Shown: one piece after another, positions 52,411 through 62,900 of the stretch
Numbering within the stretch: position 1 is the first letter of the stretch
Layout of the letters: each line of letters starts with the position of its first letter
NCBI GenBank assembly: GCA_025359125.1
Contig: JANYHI010000068.1
Coordinates: forward strand, 62,001-126,000
Origin: Cytophagales bacterium
GTDB taxonomy: Bacteria; Bacteroidota; Bacteroidia; Cytophagales; Cyclobacteriaceae
Length of the DNA stretch: 64,000 nucleotides
Direction of reading: 5' to 3'
The notes under the pieces: generated by a model
Told to the model about the DNA's origin: nothing
Databases searched by the model: none
What the model saw: only the letters and a program-made list of their open reading frames with translations
Position numbers and translations under genes: made by a program

Positions 52411-53838
52411 TTGAAATCCTATTCGAATTTCGCGCACATTCAGCACGATCTTCATAGTGGAGTTGTTTCTTGTCATTCATTGATCGAGCATCATTTATCT
52501 AAGATCGATGCAAAAAAGCACCTAAACGTTTTTCTCTCAGTTTACGAAGAAGAATCTCTTCTTCGAGCAAAAGAGATTGATCAAAAATTAAAGAATGGCA
52601 AAGCAGGGAAGCTCGCAGGCTTAGTAGTGGGCTTGAAAGATGTGCTATGCTACAAAAACCATCCGTTACAAGCTGGCAGCAAAATTTTAGATGGATTTAC
52701 TTCTCAGTTTAATGCCACGGCCGTTCAAAAACTTATTGATGAAGACGCGATTATAATCGGTCGCCAAAATTGCGATGAGTTTGCGATGGGTTCTTCCAAT
52801 GAAAATTCAGCGTTTGGTCCGGTTTTAAATGACATTGATAATACTCGTGTGCCGGGTGGATCTTCTGGTGGATCAGCAGTTGCGGTAATGGCAGATATGT
52901 GTCAGGTATCAATCGGATCAGATACAGGTGGAAGTGTACGCCAGCCGGCCGCGTTTTGCGGAGTGATCGGCCTCAAGCCAACATATTCTAGAGTCTCTAG
53001 ACATGGACTGGTGGCCTATGGATCTTCGTTTGATTGCATCGGAATTTTTTCGAAAAGTTTAGAAGACAATGCGTTGGTGTTGGAGGTAATTGCCGGCAGT
53101 GATGAGCACGATAGCACGGTCTCACAAACCAAAGTACCGCACTATTTACAAGAGTTAAATCAACCCGAAAAAAAATTTAGAGTTGCGTATATGAGCGATG
53201 CGCTTCATTCGCCCGCCCTACAACCCGAAATAAAAACAGCAATTGAAAATACGATCGATCAACTTAAAAGCAGAGGCCATCTAGTGGAGCCCATCGAATT
53301 TTCGCTGAATGAATTTGTATTGCCAACGTATTATATTTTAGCAACAGCCGAAGCAAGTTCTAACCTTTCGCGATTTGATGGTGTGCGGTATGGCTACCGG
53401 AGCCCGAACACTACAGATTTAGAATCGATGTATAAAAAATCGAGGGCAGAAGGATTTGGAAAAGAAGTGCAGCGTAGAATTTTATTAGGAACATTTGTTC
53501 TTAGCGCCCGCTATTACGATGCGTACTATAACAAAGCCCAAAAAGTGCGGAGATTAATTCGCAACCAATTGAAAGAGGTGCTGAGCAAATATGATGTTAT
53601 CATTATGCCTACCACACCCACTACCGCTTTTAAGTTAGGTACTCATTCAGATAATCCGGTAGAAATGTACTTAGCAGATTTATTTTCCGTTCAAGCAAAT
53701 GTTGCTGGCCTTCCGGCTATTTCTATACCCAGCGGGGTAGACAAAACAGGATTGCCGATTGGGATTCAAATTATGGCTGATGATTTCGAAGAATCCAAGC
53801 TATTTCAGTTTTCAAAGATATTGTCGAACTTAGTATGA
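52411..53838 (+). CDS. gatA: Aspartyl/glutamyl-tRNA amidotransferase subunit A
   Basis: Glutaminase subunit of GatCAB, which converts Glu-tRNA(Gln) or Asp-tRNA(Asn) into the amidated forms. The 475-residue amidase-signature enzyme has the catalytic triad K76 (GLKDVL), S151 (PGGSSGGSA) and S175 (GSDTGGSVRQPA), as well as GLKPTYSRVSRHGLVAYGSSFD and the C-terminal MPTTPTTAFKLG. The start is TTG 52411, 3 nt after the tatA stop; the product then has the normal length. gatB and gatC are not nearby. This implies indirect amidation of Gln- or Asn-tRNA in this organism. Confidence 0.95.
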   Translation: MKSYSNFAHIQHDLHSGVVSCHSLIEHHLSKIDAKKHLNVFLSVYEEESLLRAKEIDQKLKNGKAGKLAGLVVGLKDVLCYKNHPLQAGSKILDGFTSQFNATAVQKLIDEDAIIIGRQNCDEFAMGSSNENSAFGPVLNDIDNTRVPGGSSGGSAVAVMADMCQVSIGSDTGGSVRQPAAFCGVIGLKPTYSRVSRHGLVAYGSSFDCIGIFSKSLEDNALVLEVIAGSDEHDSTVSQTKVPHYLQELNQPEKKFRVAYMSDALHSPALQPEIKTAIENTIDQLKSRGHLVEPIEFSLNEFVLPTYYILATAEASSNLSRFDGVRYGYRSPNTTDLESMYKKSRAEGFGKEVQRRILLGTFVLSARYYDAYYNKAQKVRRLIRNQLKEVLSKYDVIIMPTTPTTAFKLGTHSDNPVEMYLADLFSVQANVAGLPAISIPSGVDKTGLPIGIQIMADDFEESKLFQFSKILSNLV

Positions 53839-53891
53839 TTATTCAACGCTAAAGAGAAGGAAAGAGGGGATTTTTTAAACTATACTGCGTT

Positions 53892-55313
53892 ATGATGACA
53901 GTGGAGAAAAAAGGCCGATACGTTTTTAAGTTTATTTTACTTGGATTACTTCTCACCCTAGCCGAGGTGAAAGCTCAAGATTTAATTGTAAAAGACACGC
54001 TGGCAGGTGATTTAATCTTACCGATAGACACTACCATTACTCTTATCTTGCCGAATAACCTGGAGTATATTCCAGCCGATGCTACACCGCAATTAATTGC
54101 CGATCGATTAGGATGCTTACAAAAGACAATCGAGCTTACGTACAATAGTAAAGTGCATTCCTTTATTGATTATTTTACCATCCGCGACAGAGAATACACT
54201 CGCATGGTGCAACGTAGAAAAGATTTATATTTTCCTCTCTTTGAAAAAAAATTGAAAGAGCATAATCTGCCCGATGAATTAAAATATCTTTCAATTATAG
54301 AATCGGCACTTAATCCACGTGCCACCTCACGTGCACGTGCAGTGGGGCTGTGGCAATTCATGTCTGCCACAGGCCGATATATGGGACTTAACAATGATTG
54401 GTACATTGATGAGCGCATGGATCCGGAGAAATCTACCGAGGCAGCTTGCCGTTATTTAGCACAACTCTACAGTATGTTTGGAGATTGGCAATTAGTTTTG
54501 GCCGCTTACAACTCTGGGCCAGGCACCGTACGCAACGCTATTCGCAGATCAGGATATAAGAAAAACTTTTGGGAAGTGTATGCACGCTTGCCGCGCGAAA
54601 CGAAATCGTATGTTCCTCAATTCATCGCTATTATCTATGCGATGAATTATACCGAAGAGCATAACTTGGTGGAGTTAGCAAAAGAAGAATTGCAACCTCA
54701 TGATACCATTCACGTGCGGCAATTTTTGCATTTCGAAACATTTGCAAATTTAACAGGCACGTGCTTAGAAGATATGCAACGATTAAACCCATCGGTAATG
54801 CGCAGTGCTTTACCAGATAACGGAAAAAAATATATTGTAAAAATTCCAGTTTGGTCAAAAGCAGCCCTCAACCAAAACAGACAATTTATTTTAGATTCGG
54901 CATCAAAAATTGGAAAGAGAGAATTGGAAGTTCTCGCTAAAAATATGGTAGGCGGAACCTACGGTCGCGAAGTTCAAATTTATCGAGTGAGGCAAGGAGA
55001 TATTTTAGGTTCAATCTCAGAGCGATTTGGTGTGAGAGTGAACGATCTTAAAAAATGGAATAGTCTTTCGGGAAATACTATCAGAGTAGGGCAACGCCTA
55101 AGCATCTGGACTTTTCCAGTGAGGGCTTTGTCCGCGTCAAAATCTTTAAATTCAATGATTTTGCCCAATCAAAAAACTTATACCGTTCAACCAGGCGATA
55201 CACTTTGGGAAATTTCCAAAAGATTACCCGGTGTATCAATTGAAAAAATCAGGAACTTAAATAAATTGAAGGGTAATAAACTTAAGCCTGGACAAAAGTT
55301 AATCATCGGCTAA
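53892..55313 (+). CDS. Lytic transglycosylase with two LysM domains (MltD-like)
   Basis: A 473-residue exported murein hydrolase that cleaves peptidoglycan between MurNAc and GlcNAc, forming 1,6-anhydro ends. A signal peptide (FKFILLGLLLTLAEVKAQ) precedes the SLT/GH23 domain (about 115-260). The catalytic Glu is E137 in YLSIIESALNPRATS, followed by ARAVGLWQFMSATGRYMGL and VLAAYNSGPGTVRNAI. Two LysM modules follow: about 362-405 (YRVRQGDILGSISERFGV) and 430-472 (YTVQPGDTLWEISKRLPGV). The architecture equals E. coli MltD but without a lipobox. It acts in cell-wall remodelling in the periplasm. Confidence 0.93.
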   Translation: MMTVEKKGRYVFKFILLGLLLTLAEVKAQDLIVKDTLAGDLILPIDTTITLILPNNLEYIPADATPQLIADRLGCLQKTIELTYNSKVHSFIDYFTIRDREYTRMVQRRKDLYFPLFEKKLKEHNLPDELKYLSIIESALNPRATSRARAVGLWQFMSATGRYMGLNNDWYIDERMDPEKSTEAACRYLAQLYSMFGDWQLVLAAYNSGPGTVRNAIRRSGYKKNFWEVYARLPRETKSYVPQFIAIIYAMNYTEEHNLVELAKEELQPHDTIHVRQFLHFETFANLTGTCLEDMQRLNPSVMRSALPDNGKKYIVKIPVWSKAALNQNRQFILDSASKIGKRELEVLAKNMVGGTYGREVQIYRVRQGDILGSISERFGVRVNDLKKWNSLSGNTIRVGQRLSIWTFPVRALSASKSLNSMILPNQKTYTVQPGDTLWEISKRLPGVSIEKIRNLNKLKGNKLKPGQKLIIG

Positions 55314-55406
55314 CCTTTCGGTGACTAATTGGTTAAAAGGGAATTGTAGTTTTATTTTAGTTTTCATTCCCAATTTCCTGTTTAATAAAATAATCCAATC
55401 TCCTGT

Positions 55407-56495
55407 ATGAAGAATCTTTTTTTTCTGGCTTTTATTAGTTTGTTTTTTTCTTGCTCAGAGGGAAATGAGGATAGTAGAGCGCTGGCAACTGGTCTTCCGG
55501 GCGATATGTATTTGATCATGGATTCTGCCCAATGGAAAGGCCCTTTAGGAAGATTAATAGACACAACTTTTACGAGAGATATGGAAGTTCTTAATCGGAG
55601 CGAACCCATCTTCCACATGCGTTGGATCGATCCGCGCAAGCTTAATTTTGTGTTGAAGCAACGGAGAAATTTAATCTTTGCCGTTACGCTGGATAAAAAT
55701 TCTTTAGGTGCTAAAAGAGTAAAGGGAATGTTTAATCAACAATCTGTCGATCGTATTAAAAATGACACTTCATTTTTTCTTACAACGGCCGCTAACCTTT
55801 TCGCAAAAGGACAAGAAGTAATGTTTTTGGTTGGCGCGAACGAGGAAGCGCTAATAAAAAAAATCTCCAGAAACCCGAACCTACTTACCACTCATTTTGA
55901 TAAAGCAGAACATACTCGCTTAGGCGCTTCTCTTTTTAAAGCAGGACAAATGAAGGGCATTACCGAACTGATGCATAAGAACTATGGTGTGGAAATGAAA
56001 ATACCTTTTGGTTTTGATTTGGTAATTAATAACAAAGAATTTTTGTGGGCACGACAAATCAATCAAAAAGATGACAAAGATATTTTTATTGCCCGAAAAC
56101 CGTATCGCTCAAAACAACAACTTGGAAGAGACAGCCTGATTCAATTTAGAAATGCTATTTGTAAAAAATATTTGTTTGGCGATCCTGAAAAGTTACAATC
56201 TTATCTAGTAACAGAAACAGGGGTATCGTTTAAACCCGTGCTTACCAAAGAAACATCTTTCAATGGAAAATATGCCATGGAAATGCGCGGCCTATGGCGA
56301 ACTAATAATGTAACAATGGGCGGCCCATTTGTTTCTTATAGTTTGGTGGATGAGAAACAAGGAATGCTTTACTATATCGAAGGATTTACGTACGCACCGG
56401 GTAGAGAGCAAAGAGAAATTATGCGCGAGCTGGAGTCGATACTCAGTACCTTTAAACTGAGCGATGAAGTGATCACAGTAGCGGAGAAGAAATAA
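55407..56495 (+). CDS. DUF4837 family lipoprotein
   Basis: A 362-residue lipoprotein (SLFFSC, lipidated C16) of the Bacteroidota-specific DUF4837 family, whose function is unknown. Family-typical segments are LPGDMYLIMDSAQWKGPLG, EPIFHMRWIDPRKLNFVLK and MEMRGLWRTNNVTMGGPFVS, and near the end YYIEGFTYAPGREQREIMRE followed by LESIL. The gene lies 93 bp after the lytic transglycosylase and 85 bp before malic enzyme, all on the plus strand. In other Bacteroidota DUF4837 genes often sit beside lytic transglycosylase genes, which suggests an envelope role; this comes from memory and was not checked. Confidence 0.87.
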   Translation: MKNLFFLAFISLFFSCSEGNEDSRALATGLPGDMYLIMDSAQWKGPLGRLIDTTFTRDMEVLNRSEPIFHMRWIDPRKLNFVLKQRRNLIFAVTLDKNSLGAKRVKGMFNQQSVDRIKNDTSFFLTTAANLFAKGQEVMFLVGANEEALIKKISRNPNLLTTHFDKAEHTRLGASLFKAGQMKGITELMHKNYGVEMKIPFGFDLVINNKEFLWARQINQKDDKDIFIARKPYRSKQQLGRDSLIQFRNAICKKYLFGDPEKLQSYLVTETGVSFKPVLTKETSFNGKYAMEMRGLWRTNNVTMGGPFVSYSLVDEKQGMLYYIEGFTYAPGREQREIMRELESILSTFKLSDEVITVAEKK

Positions 56496-56580
56496 CCATT
56501 CATCTCTTTTTTCCATTCAATTTATGAGTGGATTCTAAATCCCAAAATCTGCTTATCTTTCACTTTATATCTCCAATAAA

Positions 56581-58860
56581 ATGTCTATAAAAATCAGAAA
56601 GCAAGACGCCCTTGACTACCACACGCAAGGCCAGCCCGGTAAAATTGAAGTTGTACCTACCAAGCAACTTAGCACGCAACTGGATTTAGCTTTAGCCTAC
56701 TCACCAGGGGTAGCGGAGCCCTGTAAAGAAATTGCCGCTAACAAAGAAGACGTTTACAAATATACCAGCAAGGGAAATTTGGTGGCAGTAATTTCTAATG
56801 GTACAGCCGTGTTGGGGTTAGGCAATATTGGGCCCGAAGCCGCTAAACCGGTGATGGAAGGGAAGGCAGTGCTTTTTAAAAAATATGCAGGCATAGATAG
56901 TTTTGATATTGAGATTGATGAAGAAGATCCGGATGCATTCATCAAAATAGTAAAATCACTAGAGCCAACTTTTGGCGCAGTTAATCTCGAAGACATTAAG
57001 GCACCCGAATGCTTCAAAATTGAAACCGAACTTCGCGAAAAAATGAATATCCCCATCATGCACGATGATCAGCATGGTACGGCAATTATTTCTAGTGCGG
57101 CATTGATCAACGCACTGCATGTAGTAGGAAAAAAAATTGAAGAGATTATTTTGGTGGTGAATGGTGCAGGGGCAGCAGCAGTATCTTGTACAAAACTTTA
57201 TTTAGCACTTGGGTTGAAGAAGGAAAACCTGATCATGTGCGATAGCAAAGGAGTTATCAAAAAAGATCGTGAAGGGCTCGATCCGAGCAAATTAGAATTT
57301 GCGACTACCAGAAAAGTAAGCACATTACAAGAAGCCATTAAAGGAGCAGATGTTTTCCTGGGTTTATCGGTAGCAGATATTTTAAAACCTGAAGATATTT
57401 TGTCGATGGCAAAAGATCCGATTGTATTTGCGTTGGCTAACCCAAATCCGGAAATCGCTTATGATTTGGCAAAGAAAACGCGCCCCGATTTAATTATGGG
57501 CACAGGTCGTTCCGATCATCCTAATCAAGTGAACAATGTGTTGGGCTTCCCGTATATTTTTCGCGGAGCATTAGATGTGCGTGCTACTGAAATAAATGAA
57601 GAAATGAAATTGGCAGCTGTGCATGCGTTGGCTGCACTTGCGCGTGAGCCCGTACCTGATATTGTTTTTCAAGCCTACGGTATAGACAAAATTCAATTTG
57701 GAAGAGAGTACCTGATTCCTAAACCTCTCGATCCGAGATTGATTACCACCGTTTCTCCTGCCGTGGCAAAAGCAGCAATGGATTCTGGAATGGCAAAAAA
57801 CCCGATCACCGATTGGGGAAAGTATCATACCGATTTACTAAAACGAATTGGCATCGATCAAAAATTAACTTCTCGCATTATCGATCTGGCAAAGAAAAAA
57901 CCAAAGCGCATTTTATTTGCGGAGGCCGATCATCATAAAATTTTAAAAGCTGCTCAAATTTTGCAAGATGAAGAAATTGCCATCCCAGTTCTATTGGGAA
58001 GTAGAGTGGATATTGAACGACTGGTAAAAGAGCATGATCTTGATTTGAGTGGTTGTGAGATTGTTGATCCACGCGAAGAAAAGGAATTAACGGCAAAATA
58101 TGCTCAGGCTTATTTTGAAAAGCGCGAACGAAAGGGTGTTACCGTAAAAGAAGCCGAACGCCAGATGCGCGACCGCAATGCCTTTGGTGCCATGATGGTT
58201 GAGTTTGGAAAAGCAGATGCACTTGTTTCTGGTTTAACAAAAGACTATTCCAAAACCATTCTTCCGTCTCTTCAAATTATTGGCATGAGCCCCGGAGTAA
58301 ACAGAGTAGCGGGCATGTACATCATCATGAATAAAAAGGGTACTTTCTTTTTTGCGGATTGTACCGTGAATGTAAACCCTACGGCAGACGAACTAGTTGG
58401 TATTATTGGATTGGCCGCTCGCGGTGTAAAGTTCTTTGATATTGAGCCACGCGTAGCGGTGCTTTCTTATTCAAACTTTGGTTCGAGCAAAGGAGAAGTT
58501 CCAGAGAAAGTTCAAGAGGCGGTAAGATTAGCTAAGCAAAAATATCCTGAATTGATTTTAGATGGAGACATTCAAGCTAATGTGGCGTTTGATACCGAAT
58601 TGCAAAAAGAAAATTACCCATTCAGTGCTTTGGCGAAAGAAGGTGCCAACACGCTTATCTTCCCTAACCTTGCATCTGGAAACATTGCTTATAAATTGCT
58701 AATGGAAATTGGCGGAGCCGAAGCTGTCGGGCCAATTTTATTGGGAATGAAAAAACCCGTTCACGTATTGCAATTAGGAAGTTCTATTCGTGATATTGTA
58801 AACATGGCCGCCATTGCAGTGGTAGATGCACAGTTGCACGAGAAGAATGAACACCTTTAA
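56581..58860 (+). CDS. maeB: NADP-dependent malic enzyme with phosphotransacetylase-like domain
   Basis: A 759-residue MaeB-type enzyme converting malate to pyruvate and CO2 with NADPH formation. The malic N-terminal domain has LALAYSPGVAEPCKEIA and GNIGPEAAKPVMEGK, with IMHDDQHGTAIISSAALINA forming the metal site. The NAD-binding domain (about 160-410) has VNGAGAAAVSCTKLY and FALANPNPEI. The C-terminal third (about 430-759) is a PTA-like domain (RILFAEADHHKILKAAQ) that in E. coli MaeB regulates the activity in response to acetyl-CoA. Length and order are standard. In several Bacteroidota malic enzyme lies beside ruvA and sprA, as here. Confidence 0.96.
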   Translation: MSIKIRKQDALDYHTQGQPGKIEVVPTKQLSTQLDLALAYSPGVAEPCKEIAANKEDVYKYTSKGNLVAVISNGTAVLGLGNIGPEAAKPVMEGKAVLFKKYAGIDSFDIEIDEEDPDAFIKIVKSLEPTFGAVNLEDIKAPECFKIETELREKMNIPIMHDDQHGTAIISSAALINALHVVGKKIEEIILVVNGAGAAAVSCTKLYLALGLKKENLIMCDSKGVIKKDREGLDPSKLEFATTRKVSTLQEAIKGADVFLGLSVADILKPEDILSMAKDPIVFALANPNPEIAYDLAKKTRPDLIMGTGRSDHPNQVNNVLGFPYIFRGALDVRATEINEEMKLAAVHALAALAREPVPDIVFQAYGIDKIQFGREYLIPKPLDPRLITTVSPAVAKAAMDSGMAKNPITDWGKYHTDLLKRIGIDQKLTSRIIDLAKKKPKRILFAEADHHKILKAAQILQDEEIAIPVLLGSRVDIERLVKEHDLDLSGCEIVDPREEKELTAKYAQAYFEKRERKGVTVKEAERQMRDRNAFGAMMVEFGKADALVSGLTKDYSKTILPSLQIIGMSPGVNRVAGMYIIMNKKGTFFFADCTVNVNPTADELVGIIGLAARGVKFFDIEPRVAVLSYSNFGSSKGEVPEKVQEAVRLAKQKYPELILDGDIQANVAFDTELQKENYPFSALAKEGANTLIFPNLASGNIAYKLLMEIGGAEAVGPILLGMKKPVHVLQLGSSIRDIVNMAAIAVVDAQLHEKNEHL

Positions 58861-58878
58861 CAATTTGAAGATTTGAAA

Positions 58879-59142
58879 ATGAATCGTGATTTAATATTTA
58901 CATTTTCCAAACACGCTTTAGATCAAATTAAATTACGGGGCATTTCTGAAGGATTGGTTTGGAAGGTATTGGAAAATCCAGATCAAATTGTAAATGAAGA
59001 TGGTAAGAAGGTATATCAATCAGTAATTGAGAATGGTCGTTTTTTAATCCGTATTTTTGTAAATTATAGAAAGACGCCTAAAGTTGTTGTAACCGTTTAT
59101 AAAACTTCTAAAGTCAAAAAATATTATGAAGGTAAAATATGA
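58879..59142 (+). CDS. DUF4258 protein, possible toxin-like partner
   Basis: An 87-residue protein (from ATG 58879; a TTG two codons upstream is an alternative) with the DUF4258 pattern: FSKHALDQIKLRGISEGLVW, VLENPDQIV, then ENGRFLIRIFVNY and KVVVTVYKTSKVKKY. The fold resembles the small RelE/BECR-like ribonucleases, and DUF4258 genes are frequently found in two-gene cassettes with DUF2283 or small antitoxins. Here the DUF2283 gene overlaps its 3' end by 17 nt, a tight coupling. Activity is not established, and catalytic residues cannot be named with confidence. Confidence 0.78.
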   Translation: MNRDLIFTFSKHALDQIKLRGISEGLVWKVLENPDQIVNEDGKKVYQSVIENGRFLIRIFVNYRKTPKVVVTVYKTSKVKKYYEGKI

Positions 59143-59320
59143 TAAAGAGGTAGATGTACTTTATATCTCTTTTAGTAAAAATAAAATCAAAGAGAGTGAT
59201 GAAGATAAGCCCGGTATCGTGCTTGATTATGATAAAGCCGGATCGATCGTAGGGATTGAAATCTTAGATGCTTCTAAGAAAATGAAAAATCCTTCCATAG
59301 TAGAATATGAGGTAGCCTGA
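59126..59320 (+). CDS. DUF2283 protein, possible antitoxin-like partner
   Basis: A 64-residue protein of the DUF2283 family: KVKYDKEVDVLYISFSKNKI, DKPGIVLDYDKAGSIVGIEI and LDASKKM. DUF2283 proteins are small beta-rich proteins, often next to DUF4258. The start codon lies inside the DUF4258 gene (17-nt overlap), so the two are made together. The pair sits between malic enzyme and ruvA, where other Bacteroidota usually have none (from memory). An antitoxin role is a proposal based on size, order and coupling. Confidence 0.8.
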   Translation: MKVKYDKEVDVLYISFSKNKIKESDEDKPGIVLDYDKAGSIVGIEILDASKKMKNPSIVEYEVA

Positions 59321-59353
59321 CGATCATTTCAAATTACCTTATTTTCAAACTCG

Positions 59354-59372
59354 CCTGCGACAAGCAGGTTTT
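59354..59372 (+). terminator. Weak terminator-like hairpin before ruvA
   Basis: CCTGC (59354-59358), GACAA loop, GCAGG (59364-59368) and four T. It would separate the DUF4258/DUF2283 pair from ruvA, but stem and U-tract are short. Confidence 0.5.
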
Positions 59373-59384
59373 CAAAATTAATTT

Positions 59385-59975
59385 ATGATCTCCTACTTAA
59401 AAGGAAAACTTGTCTATAAAGATCCCTCGCACGCCATTATTGATGTGAACGGTGTGGGCTATCAGGTAAATATCTCTCTCAATACTTTTTCTGAAATTAA
59501 GGATAAAGAAGACATCAAGCTTTCTACGCATTTTCATGTGCGCGAAGATGCTCAGGTGCTTTTTGGGTTTGCCACAGAAGCCGAGAAGCAAATGTTTCAA
59601 TCTTTGATTTCGGTAAATGGTGTTGGACCCAGTACGGCAATGGTAGTGTTATCATATTTACCGCCTAACGAACTGAAGTCGGCAATCATTCGTGAAGATG
59701 CTGCAGCGCTGCAAGCGGTGAAGGGTATTGGAGGCAAAACTGCCTTGCGATTGATATTAGAATTGAAGGATAAATTGAAGCGCGAAAGCACAGAAGAAGT
59801 GCCTGGAAATGCTGGGATGGTGCGCAATACCATACGCCACGAGGCGTTAAGTGCCTTAGTTACTTTGGGTATTGCCAAACCAGCCGCAGAGAAAAGCATC
59901 GATGTGGTACTAAAAAAGTCTGGAAATACCATTAGTTTGGAAGAGCTTGTAAAGCAAGCATTAAAAAACGCCTAA
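59385..59975 (+). CDS. ruvA: Holliday junction branch migration subunit RuvA
   Basis: A 196-residue DNA-binding protein that holds the Holliday junction and loads the RuvB motor. It has the OB-fold domain I (MISYLKGKLVYKDPSHAII, DVNGVGYQVNIS), the helix-hairpin-helix domain II (LISVNGVGPSTAMVVL and LQAVKGIGGKTALRLILELK) and the flexible domain III that contacts RuvB (EALSALVTLGIAKPAAEK). Length is normal. ruvB is not in the window. The sprA frame opens 7 nt after its stop, so the two genes are probably cotranscribed, an arrangement I recall from Flavobacterium. Confidence 0.96.
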   Translation: MISYLKGKLVYKDPSHAIIDVNGVGYQVNISLNTFSEIKDKEDIKLSTHFHVREDAQVLFGFATEAEKQMFQSLISVNGVGPSTAMVVLSYLPPNELKSAIIREDAAALQAVKGIGGKTALRLILELKDKLKRESTEEVPGNAGMVRNTIRHEALSALVTLGIAKPAAEKSIDVVLKKSGNTISLEELVKQALKNA

Positions 59976-59981
59976 ATACGT

Positions 59982-62900
59982 TTGATTTTAACTACTCGGA
60001 AAATTCAGTTCAGTGTCGGACTGGCAATTTGCCTTTTCGCAGCATCCTCTTTAGAGGTTTATGCTCAGAACGACTCTACCCAGTTAAAACCAGCAGATAC
60101 TTCCCGATTTAAAGTAGTCAACCCATATCGGCCAAGCTTCCGCCCGTCTGATAGATTTGGCGATCCCTTTTCTAATTACTCCACTTTCTCTCCGCTGTTT
60201 TTAAAAAATCCAAAGAGTTTGAATCTTGATGTTCAAATTGACTCTGGCATGAACTACAACATTCGCGAGCGAATTGGCAAAGTAAACTTCAGACCAAACT
60301 CGTCCATGTCCTTTCGGGAATTTAGTTTGCAACAAGATCAACTCACGCGCAAACAATATTGGCAAACTAAAAGTCAGGCACTGGATGGCATTAGTGCTGT
60401 AAGTGGAAGAAACCTGCTTCCTAAACTTTATGTAAGCCCTATCTTAGATAGAATTTTTGGCGGCAGCTATGTCGAATTGATTCCGCGCGGATTTGTGACG
60501 CTTGATTTTGGTGCTTCGTTTCAAACGATTAATAATCCTTCAATACCTATTCGACAACAAAGCAATGGAGGCTTTGAATTTGATCAGCAGATTAGTTTAC
60601 AAGTAACAGGTAAAGTAGGAGAGAAACTAAAAGTGGCTACCAACTTCGATAACAATAACTCATTTGATTTTCAAAATAACATGAAGGTTGAATTCACGGG
60701 GTTCAAAGAAGACATGTTAAAGAAGTTAGAGATTGGTAACGTTGGCCTGCCACTTAACAATAGTTTGATACAAGGCTCGCAAAATTTATTTGGGGTAAAA
60801 GCGCAACTTCAATTTGGTAAACTATTTGTAACAGCGATTGCTACAACCCAGCGGGGCAAACAATCTTCTATAAAAGTTGCCGGAAATTCAAACGGAACAT
60901 CGCAAGGCAGGCCTTTCGAAATTGTAGGTTCTAACTATGATGAAAACCGTCACTTCTTTTTGGGGCAGTTTTTTAGAGATAAATATGAAGGCTGGCTCTC
61001 AACGCTTCCTCAAGTTTTTACCGGAATAAACATCACTCGTATTGAAGTTTATTCTATCAATCGCTCTAACGATACGCAAACAAACAGAGATGTGGTTGGC
61101 TTTATGGATATGGGCGAATCAGATAAAATTTATCGCAAAGATATTTTAAATGATTTAGCGGGTACTACAGCACCTACCAGCAATACGAGCAATAACTTAT
61201 TTGATATATTAAAAAGTGTTAATGCTGAATCAGATGGCATCAATGAAAAACTTCAAAGTTTAAAGTTTACCAATGGAACTGACTTTGAAAAAATTACGAG
61301 TGCGCGAAAACTTGCTGCTACAGAATTTTCATTTCACAGCCAATTAGGTTACATCACCCTTCAACGCAAGTTGCAAAATGATGAGGCGATTGCGGTAGCA
61401 TTTGAATACACCTACAATGGGCAGGTTTATAAAGTTGGAGAGTTAACAGAAGACTATTCTAATAAAGCACCGAAAGAAGTAGTCTATTTAAAATTATTAC
61501 GCCCCCGAAAAATTGCGCCTAAAGATGGGTTCGGAAAAATCCTCCCTACCTGGGATTTGATGATGAAAAACATTTATAGTTTAAACGTATCCTCACTAAC
61601 GCGCGATGGCTTTCAACTTCGGATGATTTATCGAGACGACCGCACGGGAATAGACAATCCTCAATTGCAAGATGGAACCGTGGCTCGATCTAAGCAATTG
61701 ATTCAGGTGTTTGGGTTAGATCGGCTGAACCCCTACAACGATCCGCAGCCCGATGGTAATTTTGATTTTGTAGAAGGCCTAACAGTCAATACCACCACTG
61801 GCCTTATTATTTTTCCTTACCTCGAACCGCTCAATAAGCCATTGAGAAATTTATTTAGAGCAGAGAATAATGCGGCTACTGAATCATTCTTGCTCAATAA
61901 ATATTTATACGACACACTTTATCACACTACGAAGGCAGAAGCAGAGTTGGTGGCAGCTAAAAATAAATTTTGGATTGTAGGTTCTTTTCGAGCGGGCTCT
62001 GGAAAAGAAATTATTATTCAAGGGTTTAATATCTCGCAAGGTTCTGTAAAAGTGTATGCAGGTGGAACTCCACTACGAGAAGGTGTCGACTACTCAGTGG
62101 ATTATACTTTTGGAAAAGTAACAATTCTTAATGAAGGAATTCTTAGCTCGGGAAAAGACATAGATATTCAGTACGAGCAACAAGATCCATTTGCTTTTCA
62201 AACCCGATCGCTCTTGGGTACTCGTCTTGATTACAAATTAAATGATGATATTAATTTAGGTGCAACGTTTTTGTATTACAACGAGCGTCCGTTGATTTCG
62301 AGAAACCTGATTGGTAGTGAGCCCGCACAAAATATTCAATATGGGCTAGATTTTAACATGAAAAAAGATTCGCGCATCCTTACCAAATTGGTAGATGCAC
62401 TTCCCTTTCTTCAAACCAAAGAAAAATCAACGATATCCGTTAACGCAGAGTTTGCCCAACTCTTGCCGGGTACTTCGAATGTAATAGATGGCGATGGAAC
62501 TTCTTTTATTGATGATTTCGAAAATACGATTACGCCTTACAGTTTAATGGCACCACAAGGTTGGAAGTTAGCGGCTGTGCCAAAAAATGATCCGAGTTTT
62601 GATCCGGCCGCAGGGTTGCCTGATGATATAAAGGCAGGCTACCAACGAGCTAAATTATCGTGGTACCAAATCGATAATCTTTTTTATCGCGATGGCGGTA
62701 GTTTTAAACCTTCAAATATTGGTGCGGCAGAATTAAAAAATCATTATGTGCGCCCCGTGTTGCCACAAGAAATTTTTCCCTATCGCGATGCATACACCGG
62801 AAATTTTTATGAGCCTATTTTAGATATCGCCTATTTTCCCGGAGAGCGTGGGTCCTATAATTACAACCCGAATTTTGCAGCAGAACCTTTCAATAAAAGA

